From Hyphomicrobiales bacterium 4NK60-0047b (GTDB lineage: Bacteria; Pseudomonadota; Alphaproteobacteria; Rhizobiales; HXMU1428-3): DNA of 64,000 nt. Positions 27,449 through 36,169 of this stretch are shown one piece after another. The notes beneath the pieces were generated by a model. The model had not been told where the DNA came from. It saw nothing but the letters and a program-made list of their open reading frames with translations, and searched no databases. The stretch covers positions 62,001 through 126,000 of the forward strand of contig BAABWY010000008.1 of the NCBI GenBank assembly GCA_040367435.1, read 5' to 3'. The position numbers and the translations under genes are program-made. The stretch's first letter is position 1, and each line of letters begins with the position of its first letter.

Positions 27449-27475
27449 GGGAATAAAAGCACGCCTCTGAACGTT
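27449..27475 (+). promoter_or_regulatory. ECF-type promoter of the sulfite dehydrogenase gene
   Basis: GGGAAT (27449-27454), 17 nt, then CGTT (27472-27475). Twelve bases from the -35 (GGGAATAAAAGC) and the -10 CGTT match at identical spacing the sequence upstream of the TauE-type gene. Spacing is that of known GGGAAT-N18-GTT ECF promoters. Confidence 0.75.
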
Positions 27476-27548
27476 AAATTAGTAATGCATGAAAAAATGC
27501 AGTGACCATGTAACGTGCAGCGACATAGTCGTGGGAGGAGAACAACAT

Positions 27549-28844
27549 ATGACGATTTCCAAAGAGCCAGAAAAAGGGCTTTATGAATTCTTTGAAAGCA
27601 ATCCAAAAGAAGCCGATAAAGAGTTTTTCGGCCGAGAAACACATGCAGATAGAAGAGGTTTTTTAAAAGGAGCTGGCTTAGCCACAATGGGAGCTATGGT
27701 AGGTTCAGCCATACCTTTTCATCAAAACATGCCAGCCGGTTTTATCCCAGCCGCATTTGCGAGTGAAGACGTGTTGGTAGGGAAAGATGGCCTGACATTG
27801 CTTAATGATCGGCCAGTAAATGCAGAAACACCGGCCCATTTATTAAATGACCTAATAACCCCAACAAGCCGCCATTTTATTCGAAATAATGGCATTCCAC
27901 CAGAGAATGTGAACCCAGAGACTTGGGAGTTGACGATTGACGGATTGGTGAAAACTCCGCTGAAATTATCAATCGCAGATTTAAAGAAGAATTTTAAAAT
28001 CCATACACTAGCTCTGGCCATTGAATGCGGCGGAAATGGGCGTTCAGCTTTTGATCCTCCAGCCAAAGGCAACCAATGGACATTGGGAGCCGTTGCGTGC
28101 TCAGAATGGACCGGCGTGAAATTAAAAGATGTGTTGGAAAAAGCCGGTGTAAAATCAAACGCTATTTACACAGCTCACGAAGGAGCAGATGCGCATCTAT
28201 CTGGCAAACCAGGTAAATTACCAATTTCTCGTGGCATGCCAATTGAAAAGGCAATGACTGACAATATCCTAATTGCTTGGGCGCAAAATGGCGCACCAAT
28301 TCACCCTAATAATGGCGCTCCACTACGCCTTGTAGTCCCTGGTTGGCCAGGCTCACTCTCACACAAATGGCTAAATAGGATTTATTTGCGTGATGTAGAG
28401 CATGACGGCCCTAAAATGACAGGTACGGCTTACCGCGTGCCTAAATATCCAGTCGCACCCGGTACAAAAGTTGATAAAAAAGATTTCGAAATTATCGAGC
28501 GCATGCCAGTGAAGTCCCTCATTACCTCGCATAAAACAGGTAGTAAAATTGGCAAAGAAATTGAAGTAAAAGGCCACGCCTGGTCAGGTGATAGAAAAAT
28601 CAAAAAAGTAGAGATCTCAATAGACTTCGGTACCACCTGGCAGAAAGTCAAACTCAACGATCCTATTAATGATGGAGCCTGGCAAAGCTGGAGCGGAAAA
28701 GTAAAATTCCCTCAAGCAGGATATTATGAAGTTTGGGCAAGAGCAACTGATGATGCTGGCGACCAGCAGCCATTTGCTTTGGCATGGAACCCAAAAGGCT
28801 ATCTGAATAATACTTTACATCGAGTTGCTCTAACTGTGGCTTAA
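27549..28844 (+). CDS. Sulfite dehydrogenase, molybdenum subunit (SorA/SoxC-like)
   Basis: A 431-residue Tat-exported molybdoenzyme of the sulfite oxidase family that oxidises sulfite in the periplasm and passes electrons to cytochrome c. The twin-arginine signal is DRRGFLKGAGLATMG near residue 35. The Mo-pterin domain has the cysteine ligand in LAIECGGNGRSAF, plus WTGVKLKDVL, PLRLVVPGWPG and KWLNRIYL; the C-terminal dimerisation domain ends with YEVWARATDDAG. The ATG at 27549 is chosen for GGGAGGAG upstream. SoxC and SorA/SorT types are not separable by eye, but no other sox genes are present and the partner cytochrome is SorB-like. Expression is probably driven by the adjacent ECF sigma factor. 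Confidence 0.88.
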   Translation: MTISKEPEKGLYEFFESNPKEADKEFFGRETHADRRGFLKGAGLATMGAMVGSAIPFHQNMPAGFIPAAFASEDVLVGKDGLTLLNDRPVNAETPAHLLNDLITPTSRHFIRNNGIPPENVNPETWELTIDGLVKTPLKLSIADLKKNFKIHTLALAIECGGNGRSAFDPPAKGNQWTLGAVACSEWTGVKLKDVLEKAGVKSNAIYTAHEGADAHLSGKPGKLPISRGMPIEKAMTDNILIAWAQNGAPIHPNNGAPLRLVVPGWPGSLSHKWLNRIYLRDVEHDGPKMTGTAYRVPKYPVAPGTKVDKKDFEIIERMPVKSLITSHKTGSKIGKEIEVKGHAWSGDRKIKKVEISIDFGTTWQKVKLNDPINDGAWQSWSGKVKFPQAGYYEVWARATDDAGDQQPFALAWNPKGYLNNTLHRVALTVA

Positions 28845-28862
28845 GCAGTTGAACCATATCGA

Positions 28863-28910
28863 AGCCTACTTCTTAAATGTAATCCCCCTTTTGAGGAGTA
28901 GGCTCTTTTT
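28863..28910 (+). terminator. Intercistronic stem-loop between dehydrogenase and cytochrome genes
   Basis: AGCCTACT (28863-28870) pairs with AGTAGGCT (28897-28904) followed by CTTTTT. It may lower expression of the downstream cytochrome relative to the dehydrogenase. Confidence 0.6.
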
Positions 28911-28932
28911 CAAAAATTATTGGAGTAAATGA

Positions 28933-29649
28933 ATGATGCGTTTACGCAAAGAAACCGTGTTAATTGGTTTCTCATTAGTGCTAGTGACAACAACAGGTTC
29001 TTTTGCCGGAGATATCAAAAAAGGCGCAAAAGTTTTTAAAAAATGTGCAGCTTGTCACACTGTAAATAAAAACCCAAAATCAACCAAGCTAGGACCAAAT
29101 CTCTACGGAATAGTTGGAGCTAAAGTTGCGTCTAAAAAAGCCTATGAAAAAAAGTACTCAAAAGGGTTGATTAAATATGGAGGCATTTGGACGCCTGAAA
29201 GACTATCTGAATTTTTAGAAAAACCAAGAAAGGTCGTGAAAAAAACTAGAATGACCTATTCTGGATTAAGAAAAGCAAAGCAGAGACAAAATCTGATTGC
29301 TTACCTAAATGCCCAAAGCGACAATCCGTTAGATTTATCAAAAGAGAAAGCGCAATCCGGCGATAATAAAAAAGAAACAAAGCAAAAGGTTGCCGTTAAA
29401 GACGAGCCAGCTGAGTTTGGTGTGCTTGTCTCAGGAAAAGGCGCTGAAGAAACATTTAATAATTGCACAGCTTGCCATTCAGAAAGGATTATTGCTCAGC
29501 AAGGACTATCCCGTAAAGGATGGATTGAAATGTTTGAGTGGATGGTTGATGAACAAGAAATGGAAAAAATCGAAGAGCCAGATTATACCTTGGTTCTTGA
29601 TTATCTATCTAAAAATTATGGCAAAGACCGACCTAATTTTCCAAAATAA
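28933..29649 (+). CDS. Di-haem cytochrome c, fused class I plus SorB-like domain
   Basis: A 238-residue exported cytochrome with signal peptide ending at SFAG. Two c-type haem sites are visible: CAACH near residue 41 in a class I cytochrome c domain (LGPNLYGIVGAKVA; methionine ligand in MTYSG), and CTACH near residue 178 in a second domain with W-x-E-MFEWMVDEQEM and VLDYLSKNYG, as in SorB-type sulfite dehydrogenase cytochromes. A charged linker joins them (about 125-155). It is the likely electron acceptor of the upstream dehydrogenase and could pass electrons on without a separate soluble cytochrome. GGAG lies 7 nt before the ATG. Confidence 0.85.
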   Translation: MMRLRKETVLIGFSLVLVTTTGSFAGDIKKGAKVFKKCAACHTVNKNPKSTKLGPNLYGIVGAKVASKKAYEKKYSKGLIKYGGIWTPERLSEFLEKPRKVVKKTRMTYSGLRKAKQRQNLIAYLNAQSDNPLDLSKEKAQSGDNKKETKQKVAVKDEPAEFGVLVSGKGAEETFNNCTACHSERIIAQQGLSRKGWIEMFEWMVDEQEMEKIEEPDYTLVLDYLSKNYGKDRPNFPK

Positions 29650-29708
29650 TTGTGATTAAGAATAACAATAAGAAATAGAATACAAACTTGCCCTCCGTAA
29701 AACTTCCT

Positions 29709-29767
29709 GTCCTCTTTAAAATTTCAAAAGTAAAATTTGGTCTAATTTTAAAGAGGACATTTTTTTA
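29709..29767. terminator. Terminator between cytochrome and anti-sigma genes
   Basis: GTCCTCTTTAAAATT (29709-29723) pairs with AATTTTAAAGAGGAC (29744-29758), followed by seven T. It lies between convergent genes. Confidence 0.9.
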
Positions 29768-29790
29768 TAAAAGAAGCAAGCAAAACAAAC

Positions 29791-30606
29791 TTAGCCGCAG
29801 CTTCGCGCATTTTTATAAACTTCATTCATAGTATCTTCTAAATTTGAGAGATAGTTGTGTTGAGAAGAGTTCGTATAATGTTGGATATAATCCGTAATTG
29901 AAGCAAACCGTGCTTTATCCATACCGCTGGCAAGCACCCAAATCTGGGTTTCGTTAATAATCCAATTTTTAAAATTTGTCTTAAGCGAAGGTATTTGTAA
30001 ATTCTTATCTAAAGCATGAAGGGGGCCAAGTTGCACAGTTAAACGGCACCCTGAAGAACCGACATAATGCAGCAATTGGATAGGGGCTGTTGAGTTGTCT
30101 TGTAGAACCTTTGTACTCACAAGTGCGAGGCCAGAAGCCCTAAGGTCAGGCAGTTTAAGGTCTGGATTAAGAAGGGCTAGTTTGTGGTTTGAAGGTGCAA
30201 TATTTGTGAAGTCATAATGAGTTTTGGAAAATTGAGAATGCCAATCAAAAGGAGTTTTGTTTTTATCTAATATTTGCTGTTCTACTAGCTCAACAGGTGT
30301 TTCAGAATTCTGAGTAAAAAAGAAAAAGGCCATTCCAGAAAGTGCAAAAACAAAGAGGAATGAAGCCGCTATTTTCCAAAGATGAGTTGATGAACTCGAA
30401 GGCAAAACTCTAGTCTCAGGCATGGACTTGGGTTGAATAGTGTAGTTTTTCAAATTGGCTTTAAGTGACAAAATGCACTCATAAGCAGCTTTTGCATCCG
30501 CGTCTTCATTAATACGCTTTAACCACAAGTCTTTGTCAGCGCCTGAAAGTTCGTCATCTGCCAAAGCATTAAGAAATATCATATCTTCATCGGGGAGGTG
30601 TGTCAT
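29791..30606 (-). CDS. Membrane-bound anti-sigma factor
   Basis: A 271-residue protein with an N-terminal cytoplasmic helical part (residues 1-70) fit to hold a sigma factor, one membrane helix near 78-95 (WKIAASFLFVFALSGMAFFF) and a periplasmic domain of about 170 residues. The zinc motif H-x3-C-x2-C of ZAS-type anti-sigma factors is absent. Two periplasmic cysteines stand out (GSSGCRLTV and the C-terminal RSCG) and could form a redox or sulfite-sensitive pair (inference). Its ATG overlaps the sigma gene stop (ATGA), the typical arrangement of a cognate pair. Confidence 0.85.
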   Translation of the reverse strand: MTHLPDEDMIFLNALADDELSGADKDLWLKRINEDADAKAAYECILSLKANLKNYTIQPKSMPETRVLPSSSSTHLWKIAASFLFVFALSGMAFFFFTQNSETPVELVEQQILDKNKTPFDWHSQFSKTHYDFTNIAPSNHKLALLNPDLKLPDLRASGLALVSTKVLQDNSTAPIQLLHYVGSSGCRLTVQLGPLHALDKNLQIPSLKTNFKNWIINETQIWVLASGMDKARFASITDYIQHYTNSSQHNYLSNLEDTMNEVYKNARSCG

Positions 30607-31136
30607 TTTTTGTGTCCTGAATTAAGTGAGCAGGAAGAGTGAGGAGAGGTCTCAAGTTGTAAAATCATTTCTTTCCGAGCACGACTAAGTCTACTCATCA
30701 CTGTTCCCTTTGCAATATCAAGAGTCTCAGCAGCTTCTGCATATCTAAAACCTAACATATCAATGAGAATTAAGATCTCTTGGTGCTCAGCTGTAAGGTG
30801 GGCAAAAGCCTCTCGAATAATCAATTGGTCTTCAGCATCAAGTGAAGCAACCAACTCATCATGAGTTAAACGTTTGACATCATCTGAATATTCCCATCTG
30901 ACCTTTTCTTTTCTCAAATTATCAATATGCAGATTACGCAACATTCGAAACGCATAAGGTTTTAAGTTAAAGTCAGTTTGTTTTAAAAGCTCAGTCTTTT
31001 CATAAATTTTCAAAAGGGTATCTTGCACAAGATCTTCCGCAATATCCATGTCTCTGACCAATGCAAGAGCGTATATATTGAGATCTTTTGCTAAGTCTAA
31101 TAATGGATCATGTTTCTTGCGAAACCGAAAGATCAT
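30603..31136 (-). CDS. ECF-family RNA polymerase sigma factor
   Basis: A 177-residue extracytoplasmic-function sigma factor with region 2 (LVRDMDIAEDLVQDTLLKIY, then FRMLRNLHIDNLRKE) and region 4 (LTAEHQEILILIDMLGFRYA, DIAKGTVMSRLSRARKEM). No region 1 or 3 is present, as usual for ECF factors. It is translationally coupled to the anti-sigma gene. Its neighbours on both sides carry matching GGGAAT-N18-GTT promoters, so they are its probable targets. In Sinorhizobium, sigma factors RpoE1/RpoE4 control a sulfite dehydrogenase operon (established), which makes the same role here plausible. Confidence 0.92.
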   Translation of the reverse strand: MIFRFRKKHDPLLDLAKDLNIYALALVRDMDIAEDLVQDTLLKIYEKTELLKQTDFNLKPYAFRMLRNLHIDNLRKEKVRWEYSDDVKRLTHDELVASLDAEDQLIIREAFAHLTAEHQEILILIDMLGFRYAEAAETLDIAKGTVMSRLSRARKEMILQLETSPHSSCSLNSGHKK

Positions 31137-31283
31137 CTAAAAAACCTTCTTGGGTTAAAGTAAGCAAAGTGTGAATAAGAATAGCTGATCATTTCAGAAA
31201 AGTCCATTGAAGGTTCGTGAATAACTAATTGTTTTTATTGATAATATTAAAATAAAAAAGTAATGGGAAATTATAAAAAAGAA

Positions 31284-31310
31284 GGGAATAAAAGCCGGGC
31301 CTGAAACGTT
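31284..31310 (+). promoter_or_regulatory. ECF-type promoter of the TauE-type exporter gene
   Basis: GGGAAT (31284-31289), 17 nt, then CGTT (31307-31310), with GGGAATAAAAGC identical to the promoter of the sulfite dehydrogenase gene. The start codon of the exporter is 34 nt further on. Confidence 0.75.
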
Positions 31311-31343
31311 TATGTACATAAAAAGAAAAATCTAAATTATGAA

Positions 31344-32108
31344 ATGGGGTTCAGAATTTTGAGTGTTGAGCTGGTAGGTTTTCTCGCAATAGCTTTGTTT
31401 GCAATAGCTATACTTTTTTCTTCAATAGGCCATGGCGGTGCCTCTGGTTACATAGCCATCTTTGCAATTATCGGCTTAGAACCAGAATTAATTCGACCCA
31501 TTGCTTTGATTTTAAATGTCGTCGTTGCTGGTTTTGGAACTTATAAATTCGCCAAAGCGGGATATATTAATTGGCGAACCGCAGCAATACTCATAGGCAT
31601 CTCTGCCCCCTTATCATTTCTTGGTGGCACCATTCACCTGCCAGCAGAAATCTATCGACCTATTCTAGGTGTGTTACTACTTCTCTCTGCCCTATATCTA
31701 ATTTGGAAAAACCTTTATGAACCTAAAATTTTATCGAGCGACACTCTAAAAGTACCACTCATAGGTAGCCTCCCGGTTGGCGGGGCAATAGGGTTTCTCT
31801 CAGGTTTAACAGGAATAGGGGGAGGCGTTTTACTAAGCCCTGTTCTAATCCTTTTCAATTGGGCAAACGTCAGGCAGACGGCAGGTTTAGCTGTTTGCTT
31901 TGTGTTGGCAAATTCAATCGCTGGTTTGGCAGGTAATTTAGTTACAATGAATAATCTCCCAGCCTTTGCAGGAGTATGGGCACTTGCGGTTTTACTTGGG
32001 GCATTGATTGGAACAAAGTTGGGATTAAAAATTGCACCTATTCCAATTCTGGTCTGGCTTCTGGCTATGGTAGTACTCATCGCAGCCCTTAAATTTTTAA
32101 TTCTATAA
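31344..32108 (+). CDS. TauE/SafE family sulfite exporter
   Basis: A 254-residue inner-membrane protein with about eight hydrophobic segments in two repeats, typical of TauE/SafE (formerly DUF81). Signature segments are SSIGHGGASGYIAIF and SGLTGIGGGVLLSPVLIL, one per half. Characterised members export sulfite, sulfoacetate or related organosulfur acids. Its position beside a sulfite dehydrogenase and its matching ECF promoter support sulfite or another sulfur oxyanion as substrate. The ATG at 31344 lacks a strong ribosome binding site. Confidence 0.87.
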   Translation: MGFRILSVELVGFLAIALFAIAILFSSIGHGGASGYIAIFAIIGLEPELIRPIALILNVVVAGFGTYKFAKAGYINWRTAAILIGISAPLSFLGGTIHLPAEIYRPILGVLLLLSALYLIWKNLYEPKILSSDTLKVPLIGSLPVGGAIGFLSGLTGIGGGVLLSPVLILFNWANVRQTAGLAVCFVLANSIAGLAGNLVTMNNLPAFAGVWALAVLLGALIGTKLGLKIAPIPILVWLLAMVVLIAALKFLIL

Positions 32109-32168
32109 AAAACAAGAAAAAAGAGTTAGTCTAGTCTTTTGACATCATTGAAAAGAAAGTCTTCTCTC

Positions 32169-32822
32169 ATGACAAAAGCTAACAATACCAAAATGTCTAG
32201 AAACATGAGACTGAAGTGGAGCTTTGGAATTTTGATAATAGGAGCGCTCGTAAATTTAAGTGATTCAACTATTGTCAACAGTCAACAGAAACTAGAGAGA
32301 GTAGATACGCCACCAAAGGCAACATATGAAATTGTAAGCCCGCCGAATTGTCTGAATTACAAAGATGAAAAGGTGCGGTTCATAAACACCACAAAGGGTC
32401 GTCCAGGTGTGGCTGCTGGAATGGCAAACAAGGATAAAACCGGGGCTCCTGTTGTCTACAGGTCAAACTATGGGGCAGCTCCACAAACATTCCAAAGATT
32501 TATTGATAGGCATGAATGCGCACATCATCAAACCGGCGATGTTGACAGACCACACCCGCCTCGTAATGGCCCAGAACACTTAATGAATGAAAGCATAGCC
32601 GACTGCATTGCTATCATGCGCCTTAGAGATGAGGAGCACTATGACAAGGCTGGGTTCGATGGTGTCGCAAAGGCCATGCGGCATGATATGGAAAAAATTG
32701 GATTTCCAGAAATTAGCGTCAGTAGTAGAATTAGTAATATCTCAAACTGTTATAAAAAGTACGATAGCGCCGAGAGTTTCATAAATAAAGTTCTTAAGAG
32801 AAGAGGGCTGCTGCAACAATAA
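32169..32822 (+). CDS. Secreted protein with HExxH zinc-protease-like motif
   Basis: A 217-residue protein, probable start ATG 32169, with an N-terminal hydrophobic segment (WSFGILIIGALVNL) serving as signal or anchor. The middle carries DRHECAHHQTGDVD, which fits the HExxH zincin motif, and 25-30 residues later NESIADCIAI, whose Glu is placed like the third ligand of gluzincins. Four cysteines are present. No named peptidase family is recognised, so a metallopeptidase role is inference. It follows the TauE-type gene by 60 nt and is convergent with the ABC-F gene. Confidence 0.65.
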   Translation: MTKANNTKMSRNMRLKWSFGILIIGALVNLSDSTIVNSQQKLERVDTPPKATYEIVSPPNCLNYKDEKVRFINTTKGRPGVAAGMANKDKTGAPVVYRSNYGAAPQTFQRFIDRHECAHHQTGDVDRPHPPRNGPEHLMNESIADCIAIMRLRDEEHYDKAGFDGVAKAMRHDMEKIGFPEISVSSRISNISNCYKKYDSAESFINKVLKRRGLLQQ

Positions 32823-32823
32823 T

Positions 32824-34707
32824 TTATGCGTCAAGTTTTTCTGTCAACTCAAGCCATTCTTCTTCTATTTCTTCAAGGTCACGTTGAGTAAGGCCGCGCT
32901 CCATAGCAAGCTCTTTAACTAACTCAGGGTCTTTTTCATAAAGGGTGACGTCATCTAATTTTTCATCAATGGCTTTAAGCTCATCATTCAACTTGGCTAT
33001 CTTTTTTTCAAGTGCTTGTATTTCTTTACGAAGAGGGGCTTGGAGAGCGCGTTTCTCAGCAGCCAAACGGCGTTCTTCCTTGCGGCTAACTTTGGGTTTA
33101 TTGCCAGCCTCACTCTTGTCTTGGGCCTTAGTCTTACCGCCTCGTGTTTGTAAAAGCTCTTTTCTGTAACTTTCCATATCACCGTCATAAGAAACGGTCG
33201 TTCCATTATCAACCAACCAAAGGCGGTCTACGGTTGCCTCTAATAAATGCCGGTCGTGAGAGATAATAATAACAGCCCCTTCATACTCATTAATTGCATG
33301 AATAAGCGCTTCACAACTATCAACGTCCAAGTGGTTTGTCGGTTCGTCAAGAATAAGAATATGTGGCGCATGAAAACTAGCTAGAGCAAAAAGTAAGCGC
33401 GCTTTCTCACCACCAGAAAGAAGCGCAGCTTTCGTATCTGCCTTTAAAGGACCAAACCCAATCGCTGCGCATTTAGCTCGTTTTTGAGCTTCTGTTTTAT
33501 CTTCCATCAATTCAGCTATGTGATCATAAGGAGAGGCTTGCGGATTAAGTTCATCTAATTGGTGCTGAGCAAAATAACCTATCGAACATTTTTTAGATGA
33601 TTTGCGAAAGCCATCCATAGGAGAGAGGTGCCCCATCAATAGTTTCGCCATGGTCGATTTGCCATTACCGTTAGAGCCAAGTAATCCGATGCGATCATCA
33701 ACATCTAAATTCAAATTCAAGTTGCGCAATACGGGTTTGTTTTCTTCATATCCAACAGAAACATCATCAAGACGGATAATTGGGTTTCCAAGTTTTGTTT
33801 TTGAACTTGGAAATATAAAAGGAGCTACCTTGTCATCAATCTGAGCAGCGATAGGTTGCATCTTTGATAGAACTTTCAAACGAGATTGAGCTTGTTTGGC
33901 TTTCGACGCTTTCGCACGAAAACGATCAACAAAGGCTTCAAGGTGCCGGCGAGCATCATCTTGTTTTTTCATCATCTTCAGTTCAAGCCGTTGTTGCTCT
34001 CTACGCGTATCTTCAAACTGATCATAGCCACCAGTATAAAGGCTCAGCTTTTGTTTATTCAGATGTAGAATGTGAGTGACAGACTTATTCAGTAGCTCAC
34101 GATTGTGAGAAACCATCAAAACCGTATGCGGATAGTTCTTTAAAAAATTCTCTAGCCAAAGCGTGCCCTCAAGATCAAGATAGTTAGAAGGTTCATCTAG
34201 TAATAAAATATCAGGCGCCGCAAAAAGTGCTGCAGCCAAAGCAACTCGCATCCGCCAGCCGCCAGAAAATTCTGATGCAAACCGTTGTTGAGCTTCTTCA
34301 TCAAAGCCAAGACCAGATAAAATAGTCGCTGCTCGCGCTGGTGCCGAATGCGCATCGATATCAAGCAGCCTTAATTGGATTTCACTTATTCGTGTCGGAT
34401 CAGTAGCAGTATCGGCTTCTTTTAATAACTCATCACGTTCAACGTCAGCTTCTAAAACAATATCCAATAAAGAGGTCTCACCCGAAGGGACTTCTTGCGC
34501 TACATGACCAATGCGCTGGGTCTTAGGCCAACTGATAGTGCCATCATCAACAGCAAGTTCGCCTGTAATCAATTTCAGAAGAGTGGTCTTCCCCGTTCCA
34601 TTTCGGCCTACAATGCCAACCTTATGGCCTGTGGGAATGGCAATGCTGGCATCAGAAATTAAAAGACGGCCGTCAATTCGAAAAGTGAGGTTGTTAATGT
34701 GCAGCAT
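32824..34707 (-). CDS. ABC-F family ATPase
   Basis: A 627-residue soluble protein with two ABC cassettes and no membrane domain. Walker A motifs are VGRNGTGKTTLL near residue 35 and LGSNGNGKSTMA near 345; signatures are FSGGWRMRVA and LSGGEKARLLF. A linker helix pair (about 235-275) separates the cassettes, and a C-terminal coiled coil (about 540-625) rich in K/E is like Uup and YheS. ABC-F proteins act on ribosomes or, for Uup, on branched DNA. The exact subgroup is not decided here; it is probably housekeeping rather than resistance. Confidence 0.9.
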   Translation of the reverse strand: MLHINNLTFRIDGRLLISDASIAIPTGHKVGIVGRNGTGKTTLLKLITGELAVDDGTISWPKTQRIGHVAQEVPSGETSLLDIVLEADVERDELLKEADTATDPTRISEIQLRLLDIDAHSAPARAATILSGLGFDEEAQQRFASEFSGGWRMRVALAAALFAAPDILLLDEPSNYLDLEGTLWLENFLKNYPHTVLMVSHNRELLNKSVTHILHLNKQKLSLYTGGYDQFEDTRREQQRLELKMMKKQDDARRHLEAFVDRFRAKASKAKQAQSRLKVLSKMQPIAAQIDDKVAPFIFPSSKTKLGNPIIRLDDVSVGYEENKPVLRNLNLNLDVDDRIGLLGSNGNGKSTMAKLLMGHLSPMDGFRKSSKKCSIGYFAQHQLDELNPQASPYDHIAELMEDKTEAQKRAKCAAIGFGPLKADTKAALLSGGEKARLLFALASFHAPHILILDEPTNHLDVDSCEALIHAINEYEGAVIIISHDRHLLEATVDRLWLVDNGTTVSYDGDMESYRKELLQTRGGKTKAQDKSEAGNKPKVSRKEERRLAAEKRALQAPLRKEIQALEKKIAKLNDELKAIDEKLDDVTLYEKDPELVKELAMERGLTQRDLEEIEEEWLELTEKLDA

Positions 34708-35253
34708 TGGCTCGGAAGGGTCCCCAGTTTGGAAGTTTGTAATTTGTAAATTTATGAAAGAGTGATTTTAAAAGCTGGTAAACCCGCAATTGAAGACGTG
34801 GCAACCCAATTGTCAAGCCATCTGAGCCGAACCTACGTGAAAATGAGTGATTGATTCATAGTTTGGACAGCACAAAAAGAAACTAATCATCATTTTTTAG
34901 AGTTGAGGGTGTACGAATTACTCACCTAAAACGTGTAAAGATAGACAATTTTTACCAAAAATGATCAAAAATTGATACGAAACGCCTAATTTAAACTTAT
35001 AAATTTTATGCTAGATTTGGAATCTACTAGTTGGTAGAATTCGCTTGTGCGCATATAAAATAATAAACGCCGTAAATCGAGTAGGGCAGCACAGAAGAGA
35101 AATAACACGCTAAATAAACGCTTAAGGCAAAAATAAACATAAAAGAACGAAATAACTTAAGTCGTGCGTGAGAATTAAATTTTGGGGATCATAAGTCCGT
35201 TTATATGCTAAAATAAGCAAATAGGCGGGAATTAGCTATAAGCGGGAAGAATT
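34708..35253. other. 546-nt intergenic region upstream of the SoxYZ-like gene
   Basis: AT-rich, no gene seen. TCTAC-TAGTTG-GTAGA (near 35022) is a short inverted repeat. AATAAACG or AATAAACA recurs at about 35061, 35113, 35132 and 35262. These could be control sites for the methylotrophy genes downstream, but nothing is decisive. Confidence 0.3.
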
Positions 35254-36129
35254 ATGAGCAAAATAAACGCGAAACTTAATGTTTTAAAAATCACACAACT
35301 ATCTAGTGCAGCCATTTTAGCAATAGCCTTATCGGTAGCACCGATGGCGATGAACAGCGCCCAATCTGCTGAAGCATCAATTGCAATACCTAAAGACAGC
35401 CTAAATTCAGTCATGTGGGATTTCATGGCCAAGGAACACTTGCTGACAGACAAGAGTAGCAAAAAAATTGTTATGAATAATCGGATTTTAGTCCATGCAC
35501 CCAAAGTGGCTGAAGATCAATTAAACCTTCCTATTCATGTTGATGCGCGCGGTATTAAAAATATTCAAAAAATCGTCGTTATCGCTGATTTAAACCCAAT
35601 TCCAAAAGTTTTAACTTATGAGCCAAAACAAGCTGAAGCTAGAATAAGCTTTCGCATCAAAGTAGGGCAAGCCACCCCTGTCAGAGCCGCGGTATTAGAT
35701 AAAGACGGTGTTTGGCATGTAGGTGGAACATTCGTTGACGCTTCAGGTGGTGGTTGCTCACAACCAGCTGTTGCCTATGGCAATGATGATTGGGTAAAAA
35801 GGTTGGCCGAAATCAGAGGGAAAATCTGGAGAACTCCTGGTCAAAACTCTGCTAAATTAAGATTTTCAGTGCGCCACCCGATGGATACAGGTTTAGCTGA
35901 TGGCATTCCAGCTTTCTTCATAGAGAAGTTGGAACTAAAAGGCGCAGGCGGTAAACTGCTTGGTAATTTATACATTAATGAACCAATTTCAGAAAACCCA
36001 ACTGTAACGCTTTTTCCTATTTTAAAAGAATCAACAACGGCCGTTCAAATTAAAGGGCGGGATAATGAAGGCAATTTAATTGATGTGGCTGTACCTGCAC
36101 CAGTTCAATCATCTGCCTTGCAAAATTAA
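35254..36129 (+). CDS. Quinoprotein-associated SoxYZ-like carrier protein
   Basis: A 291-residue exported protein with a signal peptide ending near AQSAEA. It fuses a SoxY-like half (residues 50-175, with the cysteine Cys168 in DASGGGCSQPA, where SoxY has its GGCGG substrate arm) to a SoxZ-like half (about 205-290, MDTGLADGIPAFFIEKLEL). This architecture belongs to the quinoprotein dehydrogenase-associated SoxYZ-like family (TIGR04557). Members sit beside PQQ alcohol dehydrogenases and are thought to be part of a relay, but the chemistry is not settled. Followed by the zinc hydrolase and xoxF in the same direction. Confidence 0.88.
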   Translation: MSKINAKLNVLKITQLSSAAILAIALSVAPMAMNSAQSAEASIAIPKDSLNSVMWDFMAKEHLLTDKSSKKIVMNNRILVHAPKVAEDQLNLPIHVDARGIKNIQKIVVIADLNPIPKVLTYEPKQAEARISFRIKVGQATPVRAAVLDKDGVWHVGGTFVDASGGGCSQPAVAYGNDDWVKRLAEIRGKIWRTPGQNSAKLRFSVRHPMDTGLADGIPAFFIEKLELKGAGGKLLGNLYINEPISENPTVTLFPILKESTTAVQIKGRDNEGNLIDVAVPAPVQSSALQN

Positions 36130-36169
36130 ATTGAATTAAAAACAAAATTAAAGACAAAGAGGTGTCCTG

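Noticed and set aside
34708-35253. tRNA or small RNA gene in the long gap before the SoxYZ-like gene
   Set aside because: No cloverleaf, T-loop GTTCGANTC motif or terminator hairpin was found.
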